Assembly (NCBI GenBank): GCA_965279095.1
Contig: CBDIHH010000005.1
Span: 1-64,000, forward strand
Source: CBDIHH01 sp965279095
GTDB lineage: Bacteria > Pseudomonadota > Alphaproteobacteria > Caulobacterales > Caulobacteraceae
Reading direction: 5' to 3'
Length of the DNA stretch: 64,000 nucleotides
Under the pieces are notes generated by a model. It was not told the origin of the DNA. It made no database searches and saw only the letters and a program-made list of their open reading frames with translations. Both the position numbers and the translations under genes were made by a program. Position 1 is the stretch's first letter. Each line of letters opens with the position of its first letter. This document shows positions 9,133-17,064 of the stretch, piece by piece.

Positions 9133-9236
9133 GCCGCCATGGGCCGCCGGCGGCTTGCGCCGCTGGCGGCCCAGCAGCTGCCAGGCGCGGCGCCGATCTG
9201 CGGCGCCGCCAACCCTTATTCTGACACGAGGCGACC

Positions 9237-10862
9237 ATGACCGGCGGCCCGAAGACCCAACCCTTCTGGGCGTCGGCCTTGTCGCTGATCATCGCCCTTT
9301 GCGCCGCGGCCGTCCTGATGACCCCACCGACCCCCGCCGCCGCTTCGGAACCCTGGGTCGTCCAGACGCGGGACGGGCGCCTCGAGGGCCATCCCTCCAA
9401 GGGCGCCTACGCCTTCCTCGGAATGCCGTACGGGGCCGACACGGGCGGAGCCAACCGCTTCAGGCCGCCCAAGCCGCCGGCCCCCTGGTCTGGGGTTCGC
9501 AAGGCTGCCGCCTTTGGCCCCCAGTGCGCCCACCGCGAGCCGCCGATGCGCGGCGACATCACCACGCTGCTCTACTATTCCACGCTGCCCTCCAGCGAGG
9601 ATTGCCTGTCCCTGAACGTCTGGACGCCCACGGCGCGCCCCGCGGCCGGACGCCCCGTGATGGTCTATCTGCACGGGGGCGGCTTCTTCATGGGCAGCAG
9701 TTCCGACCGCTACTATGACGGGGCCAACCTCGCCCACCGCAACGACGTGGTGGTGGTGACGGTCAACCATCGGCTGTCGGTGTTCGGCTACCTGGAATTG
9801 GGGCCGGAGGCGGGCCCCGATTTCGCCCAGTCCGGCGCGGTCGGCATGCTCGACCTCGTCCAGGCCCTGCAGTGGGTGCGCGACAATATCGCCGCCTTCG
9901 GCGGCGATCCCGGCAATGTCACCATCTTCGGCCAGTCCGGCGGCGGCATGAAGGTCAGCCTGCTGATGGCCATGCCGTCGGCGCGGGGCCTGTTCCACAA
10001 GGCCATCGTACAGAGCGGCCCGGCCCTGCGCACGACCACGCCCGAGCAGGCGGCGGCCAATACCGCCGTGATCCTCGGCAAGCTGAACCTGACCGGCAAG
10101 GATGTCGCCGCCCTGCAGGCCTTGCCGGCCGAGGCCCTGCTGGATGCCGCCGCCGGCATGCCCAACCTGATGCTGTCGCCGGTGATGGGCAACGCGGCGA
10201 TCCCCGCCCATCCGTTCGATCCCGCGGCGCCGGCGCAGTCGGCCGATGTGCCGCTGATGATCGGCTCCATGCATGACGAGGCCACCAGCAGCCTGCTGTC
10301 CGATCCCGCCTGGCGCACTCTTGACGAGGCGGGCCTTCTGAAGCGGGCGGCAGGCCTCGTGGGCGAGGCGGACGCCGCCAAGGTGGTGGCCATGTATCGC
10401 GCGGCGGCGCCTGGGGACGCGCCGATGTTCCTGTGGTCCAGCATCGCCACCGACGCGGGCTTCACGGGAACCACCTACGTCCAGGCGGACCGCAAGAGTG
10501 AGCAGCCCGCGCCGGTCTATGTCTATCGGGTGGACTGGCGATCGCCGGTGCTGGACGGGGTGATCCGCTCCATGCACGCGGTGGACCTGCCTTTTGTGTG
10601 GGACAACCTGGATGTGTCCGAGAGCCTCGTCGGCAAGGGGCCGCGCCAGGAGGCCATGGCCCGGGCCATGAGCCGCGCCTTCGCCGCCTTCGCCCGCAGC
10701 GGAGACCCCAACACCGCCCGGGTCGGCCCGACCTGGCCGCGATACACCGAAGCCGCGCGCGCCGTGATGATCTTCGACGACCAGCAGAAGGTCGTGACCG
10801 AGCCCGACCGCGACAAGCGCGCCTACTGGGCCGCCTTCCGCGCCCGCAAGGCCAAGGGGTAG
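9237..10862 (+). CDS. Exported type B carboxylesterase (second copy)
   Basis: A 541-residue alpha/beta-hydrolase with a Sec-type N terminus (FWASALSLIIALCAAAVLM, then APAAAS-like cleavage). Family signatures are EDCLSLNVW (121-129), oxyanion loop LHGGGFFMGS (145-154), nucleophile Ser234 in FGQSGGGMK, and a late histidine in RSMHAVDLPFVWDN. It is more divergent than the 3739/14859 pair: it lacks the FLHGMSGDE insert and the Tat-like leader. It lies about 100 bases after the TonB receptor and 9 bases before the TPR gene, so it is probably co-transcribed with both. Likely a periplasmic or outer-membrane-facing ester hydrolase. Confidence 0.88.
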   Translation: MTGGPKTQPFWASALSLIIALCAAAVLMTPPTPAAASEPWVVQTRDGRLEGHPSKGAYAFLGMPYGADTGGANRFRPPKPPAPWSGVRKAAAFGPQCAHREPPMRGDITTLLYYSTLPSSEDCLSLNVWTPTARPAAGRPVMVYLHGGGFFMGSSSDRYYDGANLAHRNDVVVVTVNHRLSVFGYLELGPEAGPDFAQSGAVGMLDLVQALQWVRDNIAAFGGDPGNVTIFGQSGGGMKVSLLMAMPSARGLFHKAIVQSGPALRTTTPEQAAANTAVILGKLNLTGKDVAALQALPAEALLDAAAGMPNLMLSPVMGNAAIPAHPFDPAAPAQSADVPLMIGSMHDEATSSLLSDPAWRTLDEAGLLKRAAGLVGEADAAKVVAMYRAAAPGDAPMFLWSSIATDAGFTGTTYVQADRKSEQPAPVYVYRVDWRSPVLDGVIRSMHAVDLPFVWDNLDVSESLVGKGPRQEAMARAMSRAFAAFARSGDPNTARVGPTWPRYTEAARAVMIFDDQQKVVTEPDRDKRAYWAAFRARKAKG

Positions 10863-10871
10863 GCGGGCCGC

Positions 10872-12212
10872 ATGACCGGGGCCGGCCAGATACGCGCGGA
10901 TCGCCGCGAGCCGCCGTCGGCCGAGGCCCTGTTCCACGAGGCGGTGCGGCTGGGGGCGGAGGGCCGGTTCGAGGAGGCCCTGGCCTGCTATGAACGCGCC
11001 CTTGTGCTGCTGCCGAGACACCCCGGCCTGCTCTACAATCGCGGCGTGGTCCTGGGCGATCTGCACAGACATGCCGAGGCTCTGGACAGCTTTGACCGCG
11101 CCTTGGCCGTCCAGCCGGCCTTCGCTGAGGCCTGGAACAACCGCGGCTTCACCCTGCAGCAGTTGAAGCGTCCCGCAGACGCCCTGGCCAGCTTCGACAG
11201 GGCCCTCGCGGTCACGCCTGATTTTCCCCAGGCCCTGAACGGTCGCGGGTTCGTGCTGCAGCAGCTCGGCCGGGTTGAGGAAGCGGTGGCCAGCCTGCGC
11301 CAGGCCTTGGCGCTGTGGCCCGACTACGCCGAGGCGCGGCTCAATCTGGCCGGCGCCCTTTGCGAAGCCGGTCAGATCGAAGAGAGCTTCGAGCTTTTCC
11401 GGGCCCACGCCGCGGACACCTGGCTGGACAGCCCGGGCGCGGTCGACGCGCCGGAGCACAGGGTCCGACATGATCGCGAGCAGCGCGCCTATCTGGCGGC
11501 GTCGGGGGACGGTGGGGCGGCGGGGTTCCACATTCGCGGCGGGGAGCGCTTGGACGGTCGCGCTGTCAATCCTGGGCTCGCAGCGGATGAGGCGTCTCGG
11601 TCGTGGACGACCCGCAGCCCGCAGATCGTCGTCGTCGACAATCTGCTGACGGACGAGGCGCTGGCGGCCATGCGCCGCTTCTGCCTGGAGTCCACCGTAT
11701 GGCGCGGCGTCTATGAGGCCGGCTATCTCGGCGCCATGCCCGAGCATGGGTTCGCCAACCCCCTGCTGGCGCAGATCGCGCGGGAATTGCGTGAGACCCT
11801 GCCGGCGATCCTGGCGCCCCACGCCCTGCGCTACCTGTGGGCGTTCAAATACGACAGCCGGCTGACGGGGATTGGTGTCCACGCGGACCGGGCGGCGGTG
11901 AACGTCAACTTCTGGATCACCCCCGACGCCGCCAATCTCGACCCCGCCAGCGGGGGCCTGGTGGTGTGGGATGTCGCGGCGCCCCTGGACTGGGACTACG
12001 ACGCCTATAACGCCGATCCCCAGGCCATCCGCGCGTTCCTGGCCCGCAGCGGCGCCCGCAGCGTCACCATTCCCTACCGCGCCAACCGGGCGGTGATCTT
12101 CGATTCCGACCTGTTCCACGAGACCGACCAGATCCGTTTCGACGAGGGCTACGAGAACCGGCGCGTCAACGTGACGATGCTCTACGGCCGGCGCTCGGCG
12201 GACAACCGGTGA
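10872..12212 (+). CDS. TPR protein with C-terminal 2-oxoglutarate/Fe(II) oxygenase-like domain
   Basis: A 446-residue two-part protein. Residues about 15-180 are four to five tetratricopeptide repeats (for example EALACYERALVLLPRHPGLL, EALDSFDRALAVQPAFAEAW). The C-terminal half reads as a double-stranded beta-helix oxygenase: H337-A-D339 (IGVHADRAAVNVNFWIT) is the H-x-D pair, H416 (DLFHETDQIRF) the distal metal histidine, and R430/R431 in ENRRVNVTML the likely 2-oxoglutarate arginine. Such TPR-oxygenase fusions often sit beside TonB receptors in Caulobacterales. No signal peptide. The role (hydroxylation of a substrate or protein) is inferred from motifs only. Confidence 0.75.
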   Translation: MTGAGQIRADRREPPSAEALFHEAVRLGAEGRFEEALACYERALVLLPRHPGLLYNRGVVLGDLHRHAEALDSFDRALAVQPAFAEAWNNRGFTLQQLKRPADALASFDRALAVTPDFPQALNGRGFVLQQLGRVEEAVASLRQALALWPDYAEARLNLAGALCEAGQIEESFELFRAHAADTWLDSPGAVDAPEHRVRHDREQRAYLAASGDGGAAGFHIRGGERLDGRAVNPGLAADEASRSWTTRSPQIVVVDNLLTDEALAAMRRFCLESTVWRGVYEAGYLGAMPEHGFANPLLAQIARELRETLPAILAPHALRYLWAFKYDSRLTGIGVHADRAAVNVNFWITPDAANLDPASGGLVVWDVAAPLDWDYDAYNADPQAIRAFLARSGARSVTIPYRANRAVIFDSDLFHETDQIRFDEGYENRRVNVTMLYGRRSADNR

Positions 12213-12254
12213 AGGCGGCGGGAAAGTGCAAGGGATCGTGCGTCCCGTCCATTT

Positions 12255-12279
12255 TTGCCCTGCGGGCGGGGCCTAGACT
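12255..12279 (+). promoter_or_regulatory. Caulobacter-type promoter upstream of the unknown exported gene
   Basis: TTGCCC, an 11-base spacer, then CCTAGACT; this fits the Caulobacter housekeeping consensus TTGACGS-N10-14-GCTANAWC at most positions. It lies about 30 bases before the start at 12307. Confidence 0.4.
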
Positions 12280-12306
12280 GCCTCAAGTCATGGCGGAGAC
12301 CCTGTG

Positions 12307-13491
12307 ATGCGCTCACCATCGATCCACTGGATTCTGCCCAGCGCCTTGGCCGTCGCCGCCCTGTTGGCCGGCGGCAGCGTTCAGGCGCAGGGGGCCGCCA
12401 AGGCGACGCCGGGGGTCATCGGCCTGGTGATGGGGGAGTGGAAGTTCGCCCTGCACGAGACGCCCAACGGCAAGGCGGAGTGCCCGCAGGGGTTCCAGTT
12501 CGACCTGACCGCCAATTATAACGCCGAATACCCGACGCCCGAGGCGCGCAAGGCGCGCGAGGAGCGCTACGGCTACTATACGAACCGCGGCCCGAACGGC
12601 GAGAACGTCTTCTACCACCCCACGGTGCACAAGGGGCTGCTGCCGTTCCGGGACGCCCAGGGACCCACCGCCATCGGCCTGAACCTGGATGGCGAGACGG
12701 CCGGGCAGGGGCGCGGCGACAGCCTGCCGCACGGCAACTTCATCTCGCCCGACGGGGCGCCGGGCGTCGACAACCAGCTCTACCGCGTGATCGGCTGCAC
12801 CCCCGGGTGGCGCAAGGGCGGCGGCATCGTCGGCCCCGCATCCCTCTACCTGCGGTCGGAAAACTATGTCCGGACGCTGATGGAAGTCACCGGGGTGGAC
12901 AGCGAGGTCAATGACGACGACGTCACCATCACCCTTTATCGCGGCCTCGATCAGGTGGCGATCGACAGCCGGGACCAGCTGGTGCCCTGGCTCAGCCAGC
13001 GCATCGACTACCGCTACGGCCGCCGGTTCATCCATCGCTTCAAAGGGCGCATCCGCGACGGGGTGCTCAGCAACGATCCCGCCGACGTCCGTCTGCCCTA
13101 CCTGGAGCGCACCAATATCCTGGGCGACCGCAACATCCGCCAGATGCGGTTCGAGCTGAAGCTCAACCCCACGGGCGCCGCCGGACTGCTCGGCGGCTAT
13201 GCCGATATCGAGAGCTGGTACCTGATGTATTCCAAGACCTGGGGGGCGCATAAGGTGGCCGATATCGAGGGCTGGGACGGCCCGGCGACCTATGAGGCCC
13301 TCTACCGCTTCGCCGACTACAAGGACCCCAAGACGGGGGACAAGACCGGCATCTCGGCGGCCTATGAGGTCGGCTTCACCCGGGTCTTCATCGTCCACAC
13401 ATCGCAGGGCGAGGCGCAACTGGCCGCCGCCGGCCTGCCCGCCGCGCCCGTGCCGTCGGCGGGCGGCCTCGAGCGGGTCGCCAGCCGATGA
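12307..13491 (+). CDS. Exported protein of unknown family
   Basis: A 394-residue protein I do not recognise. It starts with a signal peptide (HWILPSALAVAALLAGGSVQ, then AQG). The mature part is rich in aromatic and charged residues with a cysteine in CTPGWRKGG and one early in KAECPQGF, which could form a disulfide. Segments such as WYLMYSKTWGAHKVADIEGW and ADYKDPKTGDKTGISAAYEV look like a soluble periplasmic fold. The ATG at 12307 has GGCGGAGA in front; a GTG just before it is an alternative. Its stop overlaps the start of the repeat protein at 13488 (ATGA), so the two are translationally coupled and probably function together. No function is claimed. Confidence 0.8.
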   Translation: MRSPSIHWILPSALAVAALLAGGSVQAQGAAKATPGVIGLVMGEWKFALHETPNGKAECPQGFQFDLTANYNAEYPTPEARKAREERYGYYTNRGPNGENVFYHPTVHKGLLPFRDAQGPTAIGLNLDGETAGQGRGDSLPHGNFISPDGAPGVDNQLYRVIGCTPGWRKGGGIVGPASLYLRSENYVRTLMEVTGVDSEVNDDDVTITLYRGLDQVAIDSRDQLVPWLSQRIDYRYGRRFIHRFKGRIRDGVLSNDPADVRLPYLERTNILGDRNIRQMRFELKLNPTGAAGLLGGYADIESWYLMYSKTWGAHKVADIEGWDGPATYEALYRFADYKDPKTGDKTGISAAYEVGFTRVFIVHTSQGEAQLAAAGLPAAPVPSAGGLERVASR

Positions 13492-14795
13492 GCGTCGCCA
13501 TGGCCATGCTATCCATTCTCCGCAGGGGCCTGTCCGCCCGCTGGCTGGCGGCGTGCCTCTGCCTTCTGGCCCTGGGTCCCTTCGGTCTCGCCCGGGCCCT
13601 GGAGGCGCCGAGCGGCCTGAGGATCGAGATGACCGACGAGAACGGCGCGGTTCTCGCCGATCCCCGCGGCCGCTCGCTCTACACCTCGGGCGGGGATCGC
13701 AAACCAGGCGAGTCCGCCTGCCAGGACGGCCTCTACACCCACGCCCGCGGCGCCGGTTCGATGAGCTACGAGCTGCCGGAACCGCACAAGCGTCCGGCCT
13801 GCTCGGCCACCTGGCCGCCCTATCTCGCCGAGGCCGACGCCCTGCCCGTGGGCGACTTCACGCTCGTTCGGCGCGACACCGGCGCCCGGCAGTGGGCCTA
13901 CAAGGGAAAGCCCCTCTATACCTACATCCACGACCGCCAGCCCGGCGAGCTCAACGGCATGGACGGCGCGGGCCGCGTGCTCGGCGGTCGCTACCCCGCC
14001 TGGGCGCCCCTGGACGCGCCCCGCGGCGTCGTGGCGGCCACCACCGAGGCCGGGCGGGTGCTGATGACCGAAGGGGGAAAGGTCCTGTATTTCCGTAAGT
14101 CCGGGGGCCTGACCAAGGCGTCGACCTGTTCCGCCGGATGCCCGGACCTGTGGAGTCCCCTGGCCGCCCCCGCCATCGGCCGACCGCCGAAGGACTGGAG
14201 CATCGTCCAGTTGGGCGACGGCGAGCGACAGTGGGCCTATCAGGGCCGGCCGCTGTTCACCTTCTCGGGCGACAGCCGCTTCGCGGAGATGAACGGCCGC
14301 GACGAGCCCGGCTGGGCGCCCCTGGCGATCCAGCCGCGCCTGGCGCCGCCGCCGGAACTGTCGATTCAGGTCACCGCGGACGGTGAGGTCTACGCCGACA
14401 GCCACGGGATGACGGTCTATAGCTGGGGTTGCAACGACGAGGGGCCGGACCGCGCCCTGTGCGACATCCCCGGCGCCACCCAGACCTATCGCCTCAGCAT
14501 CTGCGGCGCGGCGGCGACCTGCGTGAAGACGTGGAAGCCGGTGCTGGCCTCGAAGGGCGCGAAACCCGTGGGCAGGACCTGGTCGATCGTCCTCGTCGAC
14601 CCCAGCGGGGCGGAACAGTACGCGGCGCCGGGCCAGAAGGACGCCCTGCGCGTCTGGGCCTACCGCGGACGACCAATCTACACCTTCGCGCGCGACGCCG
14701 CGCCCGGCGACATCAATGGCTACGCGGTGACCTCCGGCTTCATCTGGGGCTACGGCGTGGTGCGGGCCGACGGCGCCCTGCGCCGCGGCTTCTAG
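13488..14795 (+). CDS. Exported protein with three Cys-Cys-W/QWAY repeats (COG4315-like)
   Basis: A 435-residue exported protein. The signal peptide is about residues 5-38 (SARWLAACLCLLALGPFGLA). Three successive units follow, each with two cysteines, a W-P motif and a QWAY/VWAY-x-G-P/R-PL/I-YTF strand: RQWAYKGKPLYTYIHD, RQWAYQGRPLFTFSGD and RVWAYRGRPIYTFARD, each followed by an acidic turn with NG. The family is annotated only as secreted repeat of unknown function. The ATG overlaps the previous stop by four bases; internal ATGs at 13500 and 13506 are possible. It shares its unit with the truncated gene at the left edge of the window. Metal or redox roles are conceivable because of the paired cysteines, but unproven. 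Confidence 0.8.
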   Translation: MSVAMAMLSILRRGLSARWLAACLCLLALGPFGLARALEAPSGLRIEMTDENGAVLADPRGRSLYTSGGDRKPGESACQDGLYTHARGAGSMSYELPEPHKRPACSATWPPYLAEADALPVGDFTLVRRDTGARQWAYKGKPLYTYIHDRQPGELNGMDGAGRVLGGRYPAWAPLDAPRGVVAATTEAGRVLMTEGGKVLYFRKSGGLTKASTCSAGCPDLWSPLAAPAIGRPPKDWSIVQLGDGERQWAYQGRPLFTFSGDSRFAEMNGRDEPGWAPLAIQPRLAPPPELSIQVTADGEVYADSHGMTVYSWGCNDEGPDRALCDIPGATQTYRLSICGAAATCVKTWKPVLASKGAKPVGRTWSIVLVDPSGAEQYAAPGQKDALRVWAYRGRPIYTFARDAAPGDINGYAVTSGFIWGYGVVRADGALRRGF

Positions 14796-14858
14796 ACGGC
14801 TCTCAACCGCTTTGCGCCCGCGCGCGCCCATGCCCGCTTCCCTGTGTAAGGACCCGCC

Positions 14859-16550
14859 ATGACCCCATCTCCGTTCAGCCGCCGCCAGACCCTGGGCCTG
14901 GGCGCCGCCGCCGGGCTCTCGCTGGCCACGCCCTCGTGGTCCGCGACGCCCGTGGCCAGTCCGGTGGTGGAGACCGCCGCCGGCAAGGTCCGGGGCCAGA
15001 CAGTGGGCGAAGTGCACATCTTCAAGGGCATCCCCTATGGCGCGCCCACCGGCGGCGGCGCCCGTTTCAAGGCGCCCAAGGCGGCGGCCGCCTGGACCGG
15101 GGTTCGCGACTGCACCGCCTGGGGGCCCACAGCGCCGCAGGCCGGGATGGCCGAGGCCGGCGGCAGCCATGCGGGGGAGCCGCCGATGCCGGCCGATCAG
15201 GCCAAGCGCATGGCCGACTTCATGACCTTCCTGCACGGCATGTCGGGAGACGAGGCGCCGCAAGGCGAGGACTGCCTGGTCCTCAACGTCTGGAGCCGCA
15301 GCCTCAGTCGGTCGCACAAGCGGCCCGTGATGTTCTGGATCCATGGCGGGGGCTACACGTCAGGCGCGGGGTCCTGGAACCTCTACGACGGGGCAGGGCT
15401 GGCGGGACGGCCGAGCGGGACCGACGCCATCGTCGTGACCATCAACCACCGGCTGGGCGCCCTGGGGCACCTTCACCTGGCTCAGTTCGGCGGCGGCGAC
15501 TACGCCGCCTCGGGCAATGCGGCCATGCAGGACCAGGTCCTGGCGCTGCAGTGGGTGCGCGACAACATCGAGGCCTTCGGAGGCGATCCGGAACGGGTGA
15601 TGATCTTCGGCTCGTCCGGCGGGGGCGCCAAATGCACCACCCTGCTGGGCATGCCGTCAGCCAAGGGCCTGTTCCACCGGGCCAACATCATGAGCGGTCC
15701 CCATTATCACCGCGCCACCGCCGATGAGGCCGCCGCCACCGCGGTGCGGCTGATGGCCCGCCTGGGCATCGATCCCAAGGACTTCCGCAAGCTGCACGAC
15801 GTGCCGTTCCAGCAGCTGGTCTCGGAGGCGGAAAAGCTCAACAGGCCGCTGAACGGCGCCGCGGTCCCGCCCGTGGTCGGGCTGCAGCCGGTGGTCGACG
15901 GCGTGGTCCTGCCGGCCCAGCCGATGGAGCCGGTGGCCTCGCCGATCGGGGCGCGTATCCCGGTGCTGATCGGCTCGGGGCGCGATGACATCAACCTGCT
16001 GATGTACGCCACGCCCGCCTTCGCCGGCATGACCGAGGCGGCCCTTCAGACGGGCGTCGCGGCCAGCCATGGCGACAAGGCCCCCCAGATCATCGCCGCC
16101 TACAAGGCCGAACGGCCCGACGCCACCCCCTCGCAGATTTTCCTCGCCTTCCAGACCGACTATCGCATGGGTTTTGGGGTGGCGGACTGGGCCGAGCGGC
16201 GGGCGGCCGCCCCCGATGCGGGACCCGTCTATGTCTATCGCTTCGACTTCGCCACTCCGGCCCTCGGCGGCGTCCTGGGGGCCACCCATGGCAATGACAT
16301 CCCCTTCGCCATGGACAACTACAGGTCCTCGAGCATGGCCGGCGATCGCCCGGGCAACGCCGCCATGGCCAAGACCATGAGCGACACCTGGGTGCGTTTC
16401 GCCGAGACCTGCGATCCGAACAACCCGTCGATCACCCCCTGGAAGCCCTATCGTCCGCCCGAACGGGCGACCATGCTATTGGATGTGCCGGCGACGCTGG
16501 TCGACGATCCGAGGGCGGGGATTCGCGACCTCGTGCTGAAGCGGGGATAG
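14859..16550 (+). CDS. Exported type B carboxylesterase (third copy)
   Basis: A 563-residue ester hydrolase with a Tat-like leader (FSRRQTLGLGAAAGLSLATP). Signatures: EDCLVLNVW (138-146), oxyanion loop IHGGGYTSGAGS, nucleophile Ser253 in FGSSGGGAK, late histidine in ATHGNDIPFAM. It is the closest relative in the window of the esterase at 3739-5454, sharing the insert around FLHGMSGDE and the DTWVRFAETxDPNNP tail. A GTAAGGA site lies before the ATG. It is followed after 11 bases by the NTF2-like gene, so the two probably form an operon. Either a duplication or two enzymes with different positional specificity on one substrate would explain the pair. Confidence 0.88.
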   Translation: MTPSPFSRRQTLGLGAAAGLSLATPSWSATPVASPVVETAAGKVRGQTVGEVHIFKGIPYGAPTGGGARFKAPKAAAAWTGVRDCTAWGPTAPQAGMAEAGGSHAGEPPMPADQAKRMADFMTFLHGMSGDEAPQGEDCLVLNVWSRSLSRSHKRPVMFWIHGGGYTSGAGSWNLYDGAGLAGRPSGTDAIVVTINHRLGALGHLHLAQFGGGDYAASGNAAMQDQVLALQWVRDNIEAFGGDPERVMIFGSSGGGAKCTTLLGMPSAKGLFHRANIMSGPHYHRATADEAAATAVRLMARLGIDPKDFRKLHDVPFQQLVSEAEKLNRPLNGAAVPPVVGLQPVVDGVVLPAQPMEPVASPIGARIPVLIGSGRDDINLLMYATPAFAGMTEAALQTGVAASHGDKAPQIIAAYKAERPDATPSQIFLAFQTDYRMGFGVADWAERRAAAPDAGPVYVYRFDFATPALGGVLGATHGNDIPFAMDNYRSSSMAGDRPGNAAMAKTMSDTWVRFAETCDPNNPSITPWKPYRPPERATMLLDVPATLVDDPRAGIRDLVLKRG

Positions 16551-16561
16551 GCAAGGCGCCC

Positions 16562-16939
16562 ATGAGCAACGACCTTGCCGCTGTGCTGGACCTGGAGCGG
16601 AGACGCTGCGAGGCCATCGCCGCCGGCGACATGGCCGCGCTGGCGCAGACCCTGGCCGACGACTACCTGCACGTCTATGGCCGGGGCGGGACGGCCGACA
16701 AGGCGGCCTATATCGAGGAGGTCACCCAGGGCCCCCGCGCGCCCGTGAGGGGTGAGCTGACGGTGCGTCTGTATGGCGACGTGGCGGTGGTCACGGGGGC
16801 GCTGGTCAACCACGTCAACTACCCCGACCGGGGCCCGGAAATCATCGACGCCTTCGTCACCCAGGTGGCGCACCGTGCCGAGGGCGTCTGGCGGTTCGTC
16901 TCCTTCCAGATCACGCCGAAGGGGCGGATCAAGGGCTGA
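16562..16939 (+). CDS. NTF2-like protein (DUF4440/SnoaL type)
   Basis: A 125-residue protein with the cone-shaped NTF2-like fold signature: N-terminal helix RRRCEAIAAGDMAALAQTLA followed by DDYLHVYGRGG, and C-terminal strands VWRFVSFQITPKG. Members include small isomerases, hydratases and accessory subunits, as well as many with no known activity. Spacing of 11 bases to the esterase and lack of a signal peptide suggest a cytoplasmic partner in the same pathway. The exact reaction cannot be read. Confidence 0.75.
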   Translation: MSNDLAAVLDLERRRCEAIAAGDMAALAQTLADDYLHVYGRGGTADKAAYIEEVTQGPRAPVRGELTVRLYGDVAVVTGALVNHVNYPDRGPEIIDAFVTQVAHRAEGVWRFVSFQITPKGRIKG

Positions 16940-17064
16940 GCGGGGCATCTCCCGCGATGTCGGGATTGTCCAATGATCGCGCAGGCCTGTGCAGTTACCG
17001 ACGGGCGGACCGGCCCTAGGCTGATGTCCGAAGGGAGCCGAGCGCGCTTCCAAAAGGGGGAACC

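Noticed and set aside
9216..12119. 967-residue open frame on the minus strand
   Set aside because: Lies opposite the esterase and TPR genes, which have clear motifs; a composition shadow.
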